The notes under the pieces are model-generated. The model did not search any database and was not told the DNA's origin. It saw nothing but the letters and a program-made list of their open reading frames with translations. Of a stretch of 64,000 nt of DNA, positions 47,791 to 59,560 are shown one piece after another. Positions within the stretch are counted from its first letter, which is position 1; the number at the start of each line of letters is the position of its first letter. The position numbers and the translations under genes are program-made. Source of the stretch: Papio anubis (taxonomy: Eukaryota > Chordata > Mammalia > Primates > Cercopithecidae); the NCBI RefSeq assembly GCF_008728515.1, contig NC_044990.1:65700879-65764878 (forward strand), written 5' to 3'.

Positions 47791-48330
47791 GTGTGCCCGA
47801 GGCAAGCGCCAGCTCATGTCATCACCCTCACTGAGCCCTGGGTAAGTTTAACCAGTGAGGGCCAGGAAATGGACTTCCTCCTGGACACTGGCATGGCCTT
47901 CTCAGTGTTAGTCTCCTGCCCTCGATGGCTGTCCTCAAGGTACATTACCATCCAAGGAATCCTGGGACAGCCTGTAACCAGGTATTTCTCCCATCTCCTC
48001 AGTTGTAGTTGGGAGACTTTGCTCTTTTCATATGACTTTCTTGTTATGCCTGAAAGTCTCACACCCTTATTAGTGAGGGACATATTAGCCAAAGCTGGAA
48101 CTATTATCTACATGAATATGGGGAACAAGTTACCTATTTGTTGTCCCCTACTTGAGGAGGAAATCAACCCTGAAGTCTGGGCATTGGAAGGACAATTCAG
48201 AAGGGCCAAAAATGCCTGCCCAATCCAAATCAGCCTAAAAGATGCCACCACTTTTCCTTATCAAAGGCAATATCCTTTAAGGCCTGAAGCTCAAAAAGAA
48301 TTGGATATTGTTAGACATTTAAATGTTTAA
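47791..48330 (+). pseudogene. ERV-A protease and start of RT
   Basis: A 180-codon open stretch with the retropepsin catalytic triad D-T-G at 47884-47892 in an LLDTG context, then the protease/RT linker and the N-terminus of RT. The frame closes at a TAA at 48328-48330. The protease triad is intact, but no upstream Gag frame is continuous with it, so no processing enzyme is expected. Confidence 0.85.
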
Positions 48331-48912
48331 GGCTTAGTAAGAAAATGCAGCAATCCCTGCAACAACCCAATTCTAGGAGTACAAAAACCGAATGGTCAGT
48401 GGAGACTAGTGCAAGATCTTAGACTCATCAATGTAATTCCTCTATATCCAGTTGTACCTAATCCCTATACCCTGCTTTCTCAAATACCAGAGGAAGCAGA
48501 GTGGTTCACTGTTCTGGACCTCAAGGATGCCTTCTCCTGTATTCCCCTGCACTCTGACTCCCAGTTTCTCTTTGCCTTTGAGGATCCCACGGACCACATG
48601 TCCCAACTTACATGGACGGTCTTGCCTCAAGGGTTTAGGGATAGCCCTCATCTGTTTGGTCAGGCACTGGCCCAAGATCCAGGCCACTTCTCAAGTCCAG
48701 GTACTCTGGTCCTTCAGTATGTGGATAATTTACTTTTGGCTACCAGTTCAGAAGCCTCATGTCAGCAGGCTACTCTAGATCTCTTGAACTTTCTGGCTAA
48801 TCAAGGATATGAGGCATCTAAATTGAAGGCCAAGCTCTGCCTACAACAAGTAAAATATCTAGACCTAATCTTAGCAAGAGGAACCAGGGCCCTCAGCAAA
48901 GAAAGAATATAG
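48331..48912 (+). pseudogene. ERV-A reverse transcriptase remnant
   Basis: A 167-codon open stretch (48409-48912) holds RT fingers/palm: a VLDLKDAFSCIPLH motif at about 48508-48552, LPQGFRDSP at about 48622-48648 and the catalytic box at 48718-48729. The box reads Y-V-D-N in place of the usual Y-V-D-D, so a catalytic aspartate is lost. The frame ends at a TAG at 48910-48912. Confidence 0.88.
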
Positions 48913-49600
48913 CCTATACTGGCTTATCCTCACCCTAAGACAATAAAACAGTTGTGGGGGTTCCTTGGGATCACCAGCTTTTGCCAACTATGGATCCCCA
49001 GATACAGTGAGATGACCAGGTGACTCTATACTCTAATCAAGAGACCTAGAGGGTAAATACTTATCTAGTAGAACAGGAACCAGAGGCAGAAACAGCCTTC
49101 AAAACCTTAAAGCAGGCCCTAGTACAAGCTCCAGTCTTAAGCCTTCCCATAGGACAAAACTTCTCTATATACATCACAGAGAGAGTGGGAATAGCTCTTG
49201 GAGTCCTTACTCAGACTTATGGGACAACCCCACAACCAGTGGCATACCTAAGTAAGGAAACTGAAGTAGTAACAAAAGGCTGGCCTCACTGTTTATGGGT
49301 AGTTGTGGTGGTGGCTGTCTTAGTATCAGAGGCTATCAAAATAATACAAGGAAAGGATCTCACTGTCTGGACTACTCGTGATGTAAATGCATACTAGGTG
49401 CCAAAGAAAATTTATGGCTATTAGACAACTGCCTACTTAGATACCAGCTGCTGCTCCTTGAGGGACTGGTGCTTCAAATATGCACATGTGCCACCCTCAA
49501 CCCTGCCACTTTTCTCCCAGAGGATGGGGAAGCAATCGAGCATGACTGCCAGCAAATTGTAGACCAAACTTATGCCACCAACAAGCCTTTACAAGAAAAC
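48913..49600 (+). pseudogene. ERV-A RT connection / RNase H start, truncated
   Basis: Thumb/connection sequence with GVLTQ and PVAYLSKE motifs (49185-49397), several stops, then a short stretch that fades near 49595, before any RNase H catalytic residue. Integrase, env and the 3' LTR are absent: AT-rich unrelated sequence begins at about 49600. Confidence 0.8.
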
Positions 49601-51549
49601 ATATATACATATTTCATATATATGTCATACATATAACATAATTATATAATATAATATAATTTCATAAAAATATATGTCATCCAAGTTAGGAAGAAAAGTT
49701 CCCCCTTATAAAATAATTCCAGCTAATACAATAATGATAGAGTGAGAAAATCACTAGAATGTGAGATAAAATTGCAAAATTTTTCCAATCTTTTTAACAT
49801 ATCAATGTTATTTTTAAACAATGGGGAGGAGATTTTTCTAGATAAAAATAGATGAGTTATTCTGATTGATCATATCCTACCATGTTCATGTAGGAGACTG
49901 TTCTTGTTTTAAGGAGATCTTTTCCAAGCTATTCTATGGAAAAGCATCATACTGTCTGCAATAAACTTTTAATATCTATATTTTTAGCATGTGTGGCAAA
50001 ATCTTAACTAATTTTGAGTTGAGGTAACAGATTGTGTTTGTCACTATAAATTTTTTTCAACTTTTCTGTAAATTAGAAGTTTGTTGCAATAAAATTTGGG
50101 GGATTTTATTCTAGATTAAAAGGTTAGGAAACTGTACTCTCTTTGGTAGTCACCAAATAATATTTGTGTTATATTAGTATATAAGGTAGAATAGCAGAGA
50201 TTAAATATATAATCATTATAATGCTATTTACTATTGTCTGTACTGGTACAGGTACTGTAAACATGTAACTTTTACAAATTATATTTAACTTTATTTTTTC
50301 TTATTATGTAAGCCATAACGCTTTTAGGAAAATATCCTATTTTGATATTTTAAGTCTTGTGAATGAATTATAAACAGAATTTTAATTTTATGACCTGAGA
50401 CAGAGGTTGTTTGCAAGCAGAAAACGTTGGAATCAAATAAATAATATTAAATAAAACATCAACTTTTATCCAGCCATAGTCAAAATAAATATGAAATGAA
50501 GAAAATAATTTATCTTGCTCCTATCTCAGTCTTAGTTGGAAATGAGTACCAATTTAGAATTACAAATAATATATTACAATTACTTATTGACTAGACTGAT
50601 CATTTCAGCCTTTCTTAATTACAGTGGATTAACCAAATCGAGAGCTAAACTCCATGAATTTAAATAAAAACAAATAAATAGAAACTACTGTTGGAGTGGT
50701 GTGACCAAGAAATTCAAACTTGCAATCTGTCCTTGCAAGTTCTCATCCTAGGTTATGAGGAAGCTTGCAAGTTAGGAAAAATTATTTTGCATTCAAGAAT
50801 GTAAGACATCATTGAATGCCTAGAGCATAACGTATGGAATAAAGGAACAGGGTGAGTTTATGGAAGTGTGTGCAGACTTCCTGATAGAGACTCTTATTGA
50901 CCAAATTAAGGATTTTGTGTTAATGTTTGACTAATGAAAGATTTTCAAATATTTGTAGCATTTACTATCATCTAGCTTATATTTACAAACGATCAAATGG
51001 CTATTATATTTAAAATGTATGAAAACGGAGCAAGTTGAGTTTGTCAGGGAGAAAGATGTGTTTTGGACTTTATTTTAATGTATAATAGCAATACAGGGGG
51101 AATCCGATTTGAGACATGAAGTTTGGATTTGGTAAGCTATGTCTCCATTACCCTAAATTCTTAGCTTTAGGATGTATTTATTCTACTAAATGCAGTTTAG
51201 AAATATTTTTTCAGGGGAAGGAACTTTTTTTTTTAGTATTTCAGTAAGGGCTCTCTCTTCTCTTATAATTCTTGACTAATTCGGGAAAAAACAAGAACCT
51301 TTACTGCATTTTCAGCATTAAGCTATTTGATTTTTCAATGCATATTTTTTGAGAACCACATATGTGAAATGTGTTGCATTAGGTAATGACAAAAACAGAG
51401 AAAACTACTGAATTCTGGGAGCCTTTTTTTCTAGTAGGGAAGCATATATGAATCAGACAGTGCAACAAATGCATTTAAAATAAAGAATCTCGTAGGTAAC
51501 ATGGAGTGGCTTTTCCAACATCCATTTCAATTTCCTTTCTGCATACAGT
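49601..51549. other. Unassigned AT-rich sequence
   Basis: Starts with a TATA/ATAT-rich tract (49600-49680) exactly at the ERV-A truncation. Nothing else recognised. Confidence 0.45.
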
Positions 51550-51700
51550 GATTAGAATGCTTAACCTTTATCATTGTGAGCCAACCACTTCCCACTGTCC
51601 TTTCTTCTAGTAAGAAAAACCTAAGTTTCTTCTGGAAAACCATCTCATGCCCTATTCTCAGTCTGCTGTTGGTGAAGATGAACTTAGTTGAATTGAATTA
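51550..51700 (+). repeat. Left arm of second inverted repeat
   Basis: Reverse-complement match, about 88-90% by eye, to 53808-53953. Shared blocks include CTTCTGGAAAACCATCTCAT and GCCCTATTCTCAGT. Confidence 0.92.
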
Positions 51701-51717
51701 CATTGAACCAGCAGTTT

Positions 51718-51815
51718 TATTTTGCTTATTTTTTTTTTAAGTTGTGGGGCACATGTGCAGAATGTGCAAGTTTGTTACGTAGGTAAGTGGGTGACATGGT
51801 GGTTTTAATCAGTGA
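51718..51815 (-). repeat. Short L1 3' end fragment
   Basis: Antisense L1 terminus: TTTTTTTAAGTTGTGGGGCA, GTGCAGAATGTGCAAGTTTG and TTACGTAGGTAAGTGGGTGA. About 0.1 kb only. Confidence 0.8.
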
Positions 51816-52556
51816 GATTTCGGGTTTAAAATATTACCTGGATTTTGTTCCTGATACAAGTCTCTTCTAAATTGTGACTGAACTACACATTCAGGAAAAA
51901 AAAAATCAGGTGAATTCACATAACACTACTGTAAGTGAAGTCTAATAATCAACTTATTGCCAAAATCGGGAATAATTTTTATTGTTTATGATAATCAATC
52001 ATGTGGATTGGTATATACTGTTTTCTCTGCCACAATAAGCAGGGTAGTTAGTAAATACTAATATTAATTTTTAGTCCACATTACATCAACAACTAACAGC
52101 TTTAAAGTCAGTACTGAAATAACAACTGTTATGTTTCTTCTTTACTTGAATTATCTGATCTAATATAACATGAATATTTCCCCAATTATCCATTATATTT
52201 TCTACATATTCCAAATTGCCATGTGATAAAAGCACAAATTTCTGTTTCAAGATATATAGTTGCTACATAGATCAGTTATAGAGACAGAAGGAGTTATATT
52301 TACAGGGTAGATTTTATGTTGAAGCTTTTCATTTACATAATACATTTAGGGTTTACACAACTCAGGTAGTCGGAAAATGAATGGACCCCATCTTGGGCCA
52401 ATCTATACTATTATATTTAGACACTGGGAACTGATGTAGGAACAAAAGGCATCAAAAAACTTGACTCCCAATGTTATATCTTGTAAGAGAATGTGTCCAG
52501 CAGCCAATGAGACGGGGTGGAGTAAAGGACACTGTGCTCTTTTTCACTTAATAAAT
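51816..52556. other. Unassigned sequence
   Basis: AT-rich, between the L1 fragment and the Alu; no family recognised. Confidence 0.4.
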
Positions 52557-52565
52557 AAATGTATA

Positions 52566-52848
52566 GGCTGGGCGCAGTGACTCATGCCTGTAATCCCAGT
52601 ACTTTGGGAGGCCGAGGCAGGTGGATCACGAGGTCAGGAGTTTGAGATCAGCCTGACCAACATGGTGAAAATCCATCTCTACTAAAAATACAAAAATTAG
52701 CCACGTGTGGTGGCGTGTGCCTGTAATCCCAGCTACTCGGGAGACTGAGGCAGGAGAATCACTTGAATCCAGGAGGCAGAGGTTGCAGTGAGCCAAGATT
52801 GCACCACTGCACTCCAGCCTGGATGACAGAGCTAGACTCCATCTCAAA

Positions 52849-52880
<32 letters not shown>

Positions 52881-52882
52881 GG
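52566..52882 (+). repeat. AluS-like SINE with (AAT)n tail and 9-bp duplication
   Basis: Full-length Alu ending in about 11 AAT units (52849-52882). AAATGTATA at 52557-52565 and 52883-52891. Confidence 0.93.
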
Positions 52883-52891
52883 AAATGTATA

Positions 52892-53807
52892 AAATGATAT
52901 TGGTAACTTTATTTTTACCATAAATACATGTATTTTATTTATTATGCTTTCAAAAGCAGAATATAATGGAAAATGGAAAAACAGTAAAACAAAATAATAA
53001 TATAAAAGGTAGGAAATACCAGAACATAGAATAGAAAAAAAAATAAAAATCACTCTAAAACCAGTAAAACTCCTATAAGTAGAATCATATTTCTGTCATA
53101 TAATAACTAAAAAAAAATAAAAGGTTTGAGGATGAACCTACAACCATAAATAGAGAACAGATACAATGAAATGATAATTCTATAAAATTACTACGCTAAT
53201 TTTTTAAAACAAATTGATAAAACTCTAGATTTCTACTAAGCTACAAAAGTAAAAAGAATCCCAGATCATCTGGAAGAGTATGATTTGACCATCCTTTTCT
53301 AGATTTCCAGAAACATTTTCATGAAATAAGAAAAATTAAAAAAGCAAAACCTCATGATATCTTCGAAAACTAATGTGCATTATCAATATATTATAAATCT
53401 GAGAAACATTTCCTTGGAAGAACTGAAACATCAAGATATTCATATCTAGTTTGAAAAGCATTTCATGTGCATATCGCAGTGCCAGTTACTTTAAAATGCA
53501 GTGACAGTGGTCCAGAAAGAAGAAAAGATACCCAAGAAAACTTGCAAGTATGCCTTGAATGTGAGTGCAGAGTACCCATAATGCATTCCTCAGATTCCTC
53601 TGGAATTAAACAGGTTGGGTAAGGAAGTAAGAGCATCCACATAGTTGGTTGAATGAGAGACCAATTTCACCTTTATGGGAAATTTTGTGAAGTACAACAT
53701 TATCAACATATAGAATAGGTAGATTGCTCTTCTATCTGAGCCACTCGTTGAGGCCAAGGAATTGTGAGGTGCTGCTTGGTCAGATTCGATTCAAATGCTT
53801 ACTCCTG
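52892..53807. other. Unassigned AT-rich sequence
   Basis: Lies inside the loop of the second inverted repeat; no gene or family recognised. Confidence 0.4.
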
Positions 53808-53953
53808 GGATAACAGATTCAACCTCAATCTTCACCAACAGCGGACTGAGAATAGGGCATGAGATGGTTTTCCAGAAGAAACTTAGGTTTTGAGTATTAG
53901 AAGAAAGGACAATGGGAAGTGGCTGGCTCACAATGATAGAGGTTCTTTGAATC
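53808..53953 (-). repeat. Right arm of second inverted repeat
   Basis: Reverse complement of 51550-51700. The loop of about 2.1 kb contains an L1 fragment and an AluS that have no counterpart on the other side. Confidence 0.92.
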
Positions 53954-55427
53954 TGGACAAAATAAACATTTATTTTCCTAAGATTGTTCAAAACTTTGTT
54001 TCTCTTTCCAATTAAGAGATGTGATTTCTGGTCTAAACAGAGTGTCATATATTTAAAGTGGTATTGTAACAGGAATGAAAGTTTTAAGTGTGTTTTGCTT
54101 CCTGGTAAACATAGAACCTATAAAAGGCAATAAAGCAGTAAACTTATTTCTTTACAATTCCTGTAATTAATTATATGGTATATTTTAAAACTCCTATTCT
54201 AATTATACTGGATAGCTTATTGTCTTTAATGTTTAATAACTATAAATTCTCACTCATGTCCTATAATCCTCCAGATTTGTCCAATTAGCACTTCCACGGT
54301 TCAGAGCTGGACACCTCAAGATATCTTACTAATACACAAAAGTTTTGCAATAAATCATTCACTGTTAAATTTTTTAAGTAGTAGGAATATAGAAAACATA
54401 TAAATAATTCCTGAGATGAAAATAATGAACTTCAATACATAACCAGATCCAGGAAAAGATAAAAATATTTTGTTTTAATATATTATACTTTAATATCTGT
54501 ACTTACATTGAAATTAAAATTTACAACGAATCTTTAAAGCTATTACGCAGAAAAAAATCAACAAAATTCTGCTCAACAAGTGTTTTTAAGCTGAGAAAAC
54601 ATAAAATCAAATTGCTCCTGTTTGGAGATTATAAGTACGTTTTCATTTGTATATACATAATAGTAGGAGAAAAAGAAAGAATAGGCATAGAAGGTAGAAG
54701 AATGGAAAAATGAAGAGAAGTGAAGGTAAGGGTTTGGTTGTTTTGTGTGTCAGAAGTATAGGACTTATGATCTATACTTAAGAAATGATTATCTTTTACA
54801 CATTATCTCTAAAAAGACTATGCAAGTTCATTTCATTCAACCTGAAGGTATCATTTTACAGCGGAATAAACTAAATTTGAGAAAACATGATTTACTTTTT
54901 CTAGTTTCCACATTTTCCTGCTCATAAACTTTCAATCTATCACTGATTTTAGGCATTCCTGCCTTATACATTCTCACGTAGTTATCAGAAAAAAGAAAAC
55001 CAGTTTGGCTTATGATTCATCACACAACTCAGGGAATTAGAATATTCTATCATATTTGTGTTGGTAGTTGTTTTGTTATTACCATAAAATCAGGAGAAAT
55101 ACATATTTATCATTTTAACACTATTGAAATGCTAAAAATCATCACAATAGAAATGGTAATTATGTATTCTTGCTAGGTAACACTAACAGAGTATCTGTTT
55201 AGAATTACAAGGTACAGAGAACATATAAGCAGGAGTATCACATTACTCAGCTCCTATAAATCTATTGCATTTTTCCAAGCATCAAATCAGTGCGTTTCTT
55301 CTTTCTCATTTACCTAATTCATGGTAATCTGTACTGCTAGCAGGATCTCTGAATACTTTTGCATATTAAATATATTTGGATAATAGAAATACTTTTTTTA
55401 ATCATTAAAATAAAGAAATTATCTTTA
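53954..55427. other. Unassigned AT-rich sequence
   Basis: 1.5 kb without a recognised repeat or coding sequence. Confidence 0.45.
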
Positions 55428-56008
55428 AAAATATTTTATTTTAGATTCAGCATGTACATGTGCAAATGTGTGACATGGATATATTGTGTAATGGTGGGGT
55501 TTGGGCTTCTAGTGTACCCATCACCCAAATAGTGACCGCTGAACCCAATAGATAGTTTTGCAACCCTCACCCTCTCTCAACATCCCTGCTTTTGGAATCC
55601 CCAGTGTCTACTGTTTCCATCTTTATGTCTATGTGTATCTATTGTTTAGCTTCTACTTATAAGTGAGAACATAAAATATTTGATTTTCTGTTTCTGAGTT
55701 ATTTCACTTACGTTATATAATGGCCTCCAGCTCCATCCATGTTGCCACTAAGGATGTGATTTAATTTTTTGTGACTGCATAGTATTCCATGGTGTAGATA
55801 TACTACATTTTCTTTATCCAATCAACCATTGATAGAGACTTAGGTTGATTCCATTATTGTGAATAGTGCTGTGATAAATGTGAGTGCAGGTGCTGTTTTA
55901 TATAATGGTTTCTTTTCCTTTGGGTAAATACCTACCAATGGGATTGCTGGATCAAATGACAGTTCTATATTTACTTCTTTGAGAAGTTCCTTATTGTTTT
56001 CCATACCA
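55428..56008 (-). mobile_element. L1 3' part (minus) of a twin-primed L1
   Basis: Antisense L1 3'UTR (TATTTTATTTTAGATTCAGC) followed by the antisense ORF2 end (GCATAGTATTCCATGGTGTA, CTTTGGGTAAATACCTACCA). Switches orientation at about 56008. Confidence 0.88.
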
Positions 56009-56800
56009 CATTCTATGAAACCAGCATCACTCTGTTATAAAAATCAGGTAAGGACACAATAACAAAAGATACTATAAGCCAATATCCTGATGGCAACAGA
56101 TGCTACCATCCTCAGCAAAATATTGGCAAACCAAATCCAGTTGCACATCAGAAGGATAATTTAATAGAATCAAGTGGATTTTATTCCAGGTATACAATAT
56201 GGTTCAACATTCACAAATGAATAAATGTAACTCACCACATAAGCAGAGTTAAAAACAAAAATCCTACGATTATCTCAATAGATGCAGAAAATGTATTTGA
56301 CAAAATCAAACATCCTTTCGTGATAAAAACCCTCAACAAATTGGGCATCAAAGGAACATACCTCAAAATAATAACACCATATACAACAAACTCATAGTCA
56401 ACATCATACCAGACAGAGAAAAGTTGAAAACATTCCTCCTATGAACTGGAACAAGACAAGAATGTCCACACTCACTAATCTTATTCAACATAATATGTTC
56501 AAGCTGAGAACCAAATCAAGAACTCAATCCCGTTCATAGTAGCCACACACACACAAATAAAATACCTAGGAATACAACTAAATCAAGGAGGTGAAGGACC
56601 TCTATGAGGAGAACTACAAAACACGAAAGAAAGAAATAGATGTCATAAATGAATAGAAAAACACTCCATGCTTATGGATTGGAAGAATCAATATCGTTAA
56701 AATGACCATACTGCCCAAAGCAATATACAGATTGAACGTAACTCCTGTCAAACTACAGAGTAATTATTCACAGAGTTAGGAAAAAAAATCCTAAAGTTCC
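56009..56800 (+). mobile_element. Inverted L1 ORF2 segment
   Basis: Sense L1 RT region (TTCTATGAAACCAGCATCAC, ATACAATATGGTTCAACATT, then CACTCCATGCTTATGGATTG) to about 56800. A gap of a few hundred bases separates the L1 positions at the two sides of the junction, and an internal deletion near 56490 removes part of ORF2. Confidence 0.85.
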
Positions 56801-58053
56801 TTTTTTTAATAATAAAAATAAGACATATTTTTTATAAATACAGTTTAAAGCATTTTTTAAAAGAGAAAAAATGTCAACATTCAAATGAAAAAAAAAAGAT
56901 AAAAATCCCAGCTCTCCGAGTTCTCAATATCTAAGTTAGTTAAGTTAGTTAATAGTTTATATAGAAAGAAGTGAATCATTTTCTCATTTCATATGTGTAC
57001 TATTGGTTTGCATTTATTCAGAAGCTTTGTAAATATCCAAAAGCTATGGTTCCCTGGCAAGAAAAAGCCAAGGAATAGATACTTGGCATCCACTGTTTGT
57101 TATAATATATTGGCTACTTCACATCCTTCAGTGTTGTTTAGGCTGTCTTCTTTATTATCAACAACTCAGCTTAGTTCCTTGCTCAAACAAATGCTAAATT
57201 CATAGTTTAGCATTTTCCACTGGTTATCTTGATTGTGGCAAAGAAGAAAGAATATACTGGGGAATTTTTCCCCCCAGAATTAAACAATCATACCACCAGA
57301 GGAGTATCTGCTTTTGCTATATGAATGAAAGTTACACAGATAGGTAGAGGGATAGAGATAGGTAGATAGCTAACTAGCAAGATACATAGATACAAATTGA
57401 TATAATATAGATATGTCAAAAGCCAGGAGATTTTCTAAAGGATAGTTAACTTAGAAAATAAATGTGTAGTGACTAACTGAAGATAATTTACCTAGATATT
57501 CTGATGGACATAACCTTGCTCTTTAAAACCAAACTACCTCATTTCTATTATTTTAAATATCAATTTGATCTATGTATGTATATATAGATAACATATATAA
57601 TTCTTCTCTATGATCAAAAAACAGTATAAAATCACAAGATAATTTCTATTTCTAGATTAACTTCAAATTAACAAATAATTAATAGAGATCCACAGTTTCC
57701 TCCACACTGTATCACATATGAGGAAAAGTGAAGAAATATAATATCTAGTCACTAAAATTTTGCATTAATAATACATTTAAGTGTCACAATGTAGAGAAAC
57801 AGAAATACATTCTGAGTGGTCAGGGACATCTCCTGCGTTCCTTATCCTCATAATAGGTAGAGACTACGGGTCACATAGAGACTATGTTTGCACAAGAAAT
57901 CCAGTTCATTTAGTTTCCATGAAACCTTTTAACAAATATGAGAGATAATTTGTTATGATGAACATGATCATGTTTAATGAGTGAACGTAAGTTATGAAAA
58001 AAATTTCTTTTCAATTAAAATTTGATTAAAAAGGCTGAAAGAGTACATATCTC
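56801..58053. other. Unassigned AT-rich sequence
   Basis: No gene or family recognised. 57340-57420 is an imperfect GATA-type run. Confidence 0.45.
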
Positions 58054-58355
58054 TTTTTTTTTTTTTTTTTTTTGAGACTGAGTCTGGCTCTGTCGCCCAG
58101 GCTGGAGTGCGGTGGCCGGATCTCAGCTCACTGCAAGCTCCGCCTCCCTGGTTCACGCCATTCTCCTGCCTCAGCCTCCCGAGTAGCTGGGACCACAGGC
58201 GCCCGCCACTTCGCCCGGCTAGTTTTTTGTATTTTTTAGTAGAGACGGGGTTTCACCGTGTTAGCCAGGATGGTCTCGATCTCCTGACCTCGTGATCCGC
58301 CCGTCTCGGCCTCCCAAAGTGCTAGGGTTACAGGCTTGAGCCACCGCGCCCGGCC
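58054..58355 (-). repeat. AluY of Old World monkey (AluYR-like) type, minus strand, no target duplication
   Basis: A young, little-diverged antisense Alu. Diagnostic bases include GTGGCCGGATCTCAGCTCAC, GCCACTTCGCCCGGCTAGTT and the end TTACAGGCTTGAGCCACCGC, which I associate with macaque/baboon AluYR subfamilies. The sequences before the T-run (AGAGTACATATCTC) and after the Alu head (TAATTTTGTATTTATA) do not match. Confidence 0.9.
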
Positions 58356-58437
58356 TAATTTTGTATTTATATTATCAAATGCATTTTGGCATTTCATTGT
58401 CTAATGCAAGGGTTCTGACTCAGTCATTTTAAAGCCT
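58356..58437 (-). repeat. 82-bp duplicated fragment of ERV-B pol
   Basis: Differs at only about two positions from 59556-59637 in the same orientation. The second copy fits ERV-B pol collinearly (between RT and connection), so this one, directly against the Alu head, is the displaced copy. Confidence 0.9.
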
Positions 58438-59560
58438 TATTTTAAAGCCTTCCCTGGTGTTAGAGTCACAGTGTCGCTTGTTTAGTTGGCATTAGTTTTT
58501 ACCCATCTGGAAAGGCATGGGGGATTGTGTGTCTTTTCAGAGGTGAAATGAGTGATCCTGACAATATATGTAACTCTTGGTTTTTTATGGTATACAGTAC
58601 ATACTAAATGGTCCCACATGGTTATATACTGAGTAGTGGTTGGAATGGCAAATCTAACCATCAGTTTTTTATGTATTACTGGCAAAGATTAAGATAGTTT
58701 AACTTAAGTAAAATACAATAGCCATTTTAGATGGTAGCGGCACCACCTTTAGCATTCATCATTTTATTAGGATGTTTAATGTTTTTGTTATTAGAGGTTA
58801 GCAAATCTCTTTTGTTCTATATTGCCCCATGCGCTTGTATTACCATGAAGGCATATCTAGAGTCTGTGCAACTCTTAACTTCTTTCCCTTGGGATAAAGT
58901 TAAGGCTCTGGTAAGGGTTATTCATTCTACTTTTTGGGCTGATGTACCAGGGGGAAGTGCAGGGGCTTCAATTATCTGTTCCGGAGTAGTCAGTGTATAC
59001 CCTGCTCAATGGTGCCTATTTTTCATGAAACTGCTCTCATCGATGAACAATTTCTAGTCTGGAGTTGTTATCAGCTGATCACACAAGTCTAGATGGCTGG
59101 AATAAACTGTTTGATTTATTTATAAACAGTTATGCTTAGGCTCTGTGTCTTGCACTGAACTGCCAAGGAGCAGTGTTGTGGGGATGAGGGTTGCAGTGGT
59201 TTGGAGGGTGGTATTAAGATTGTCCAGAAAAATGGCCTGATATTTGCCCATACACCCCGCAGTTATCTCCTTTTTGTTTTAATAGGGTTAACACTTGATG
59301 GGGAACATACACGGTTATGGGTTGTCGTAAAGTACATTTGTTGGTTTCTTGTAATAAGTCACATGTGGCAGCTACTGCCCTCTGGCAGGGAGGCCATCCT
59401 TTGGCTGTTTTTTCTGTTTCAAAAAAATATACAATAGGTTACAGTTGTTCCCCAAGTTTCTGGGTCAAAACTCCTAGTTCAATTCTCTTTTTAAAATATA
59501 CTTACAGGGGAAAGGGCTTTTGGGGGCCAGGGAGCCCCAAGGCAAAAGCTAATGTTAATT
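58438..59560 (-). pseudogene. ERV-B pol 3' remnant (connection, RNase H)
   Basis: Minus strand: a GVLTQKLG-type connection motif near 59455-59480, KGWPPC at about 59390-59410, then RNase H with an F-I-D-E-S-S-F block at about 59030-59050 (a Gly-to-Glu change in the usual D-G-S) and an SRYAF block near 58850. Multiple stops and frameshifts. Integrase is essentially absent: the element ends at the rearranged Alu junction. Confidence 0.75.

Noticed and set aside
58731..59057. 108-codon plus-strand frame with hydrophobic segments
   Set aside because: It is antisense to the ERV-B RNase H region; the hydrophobicity comes from the T-rich complement of pol.
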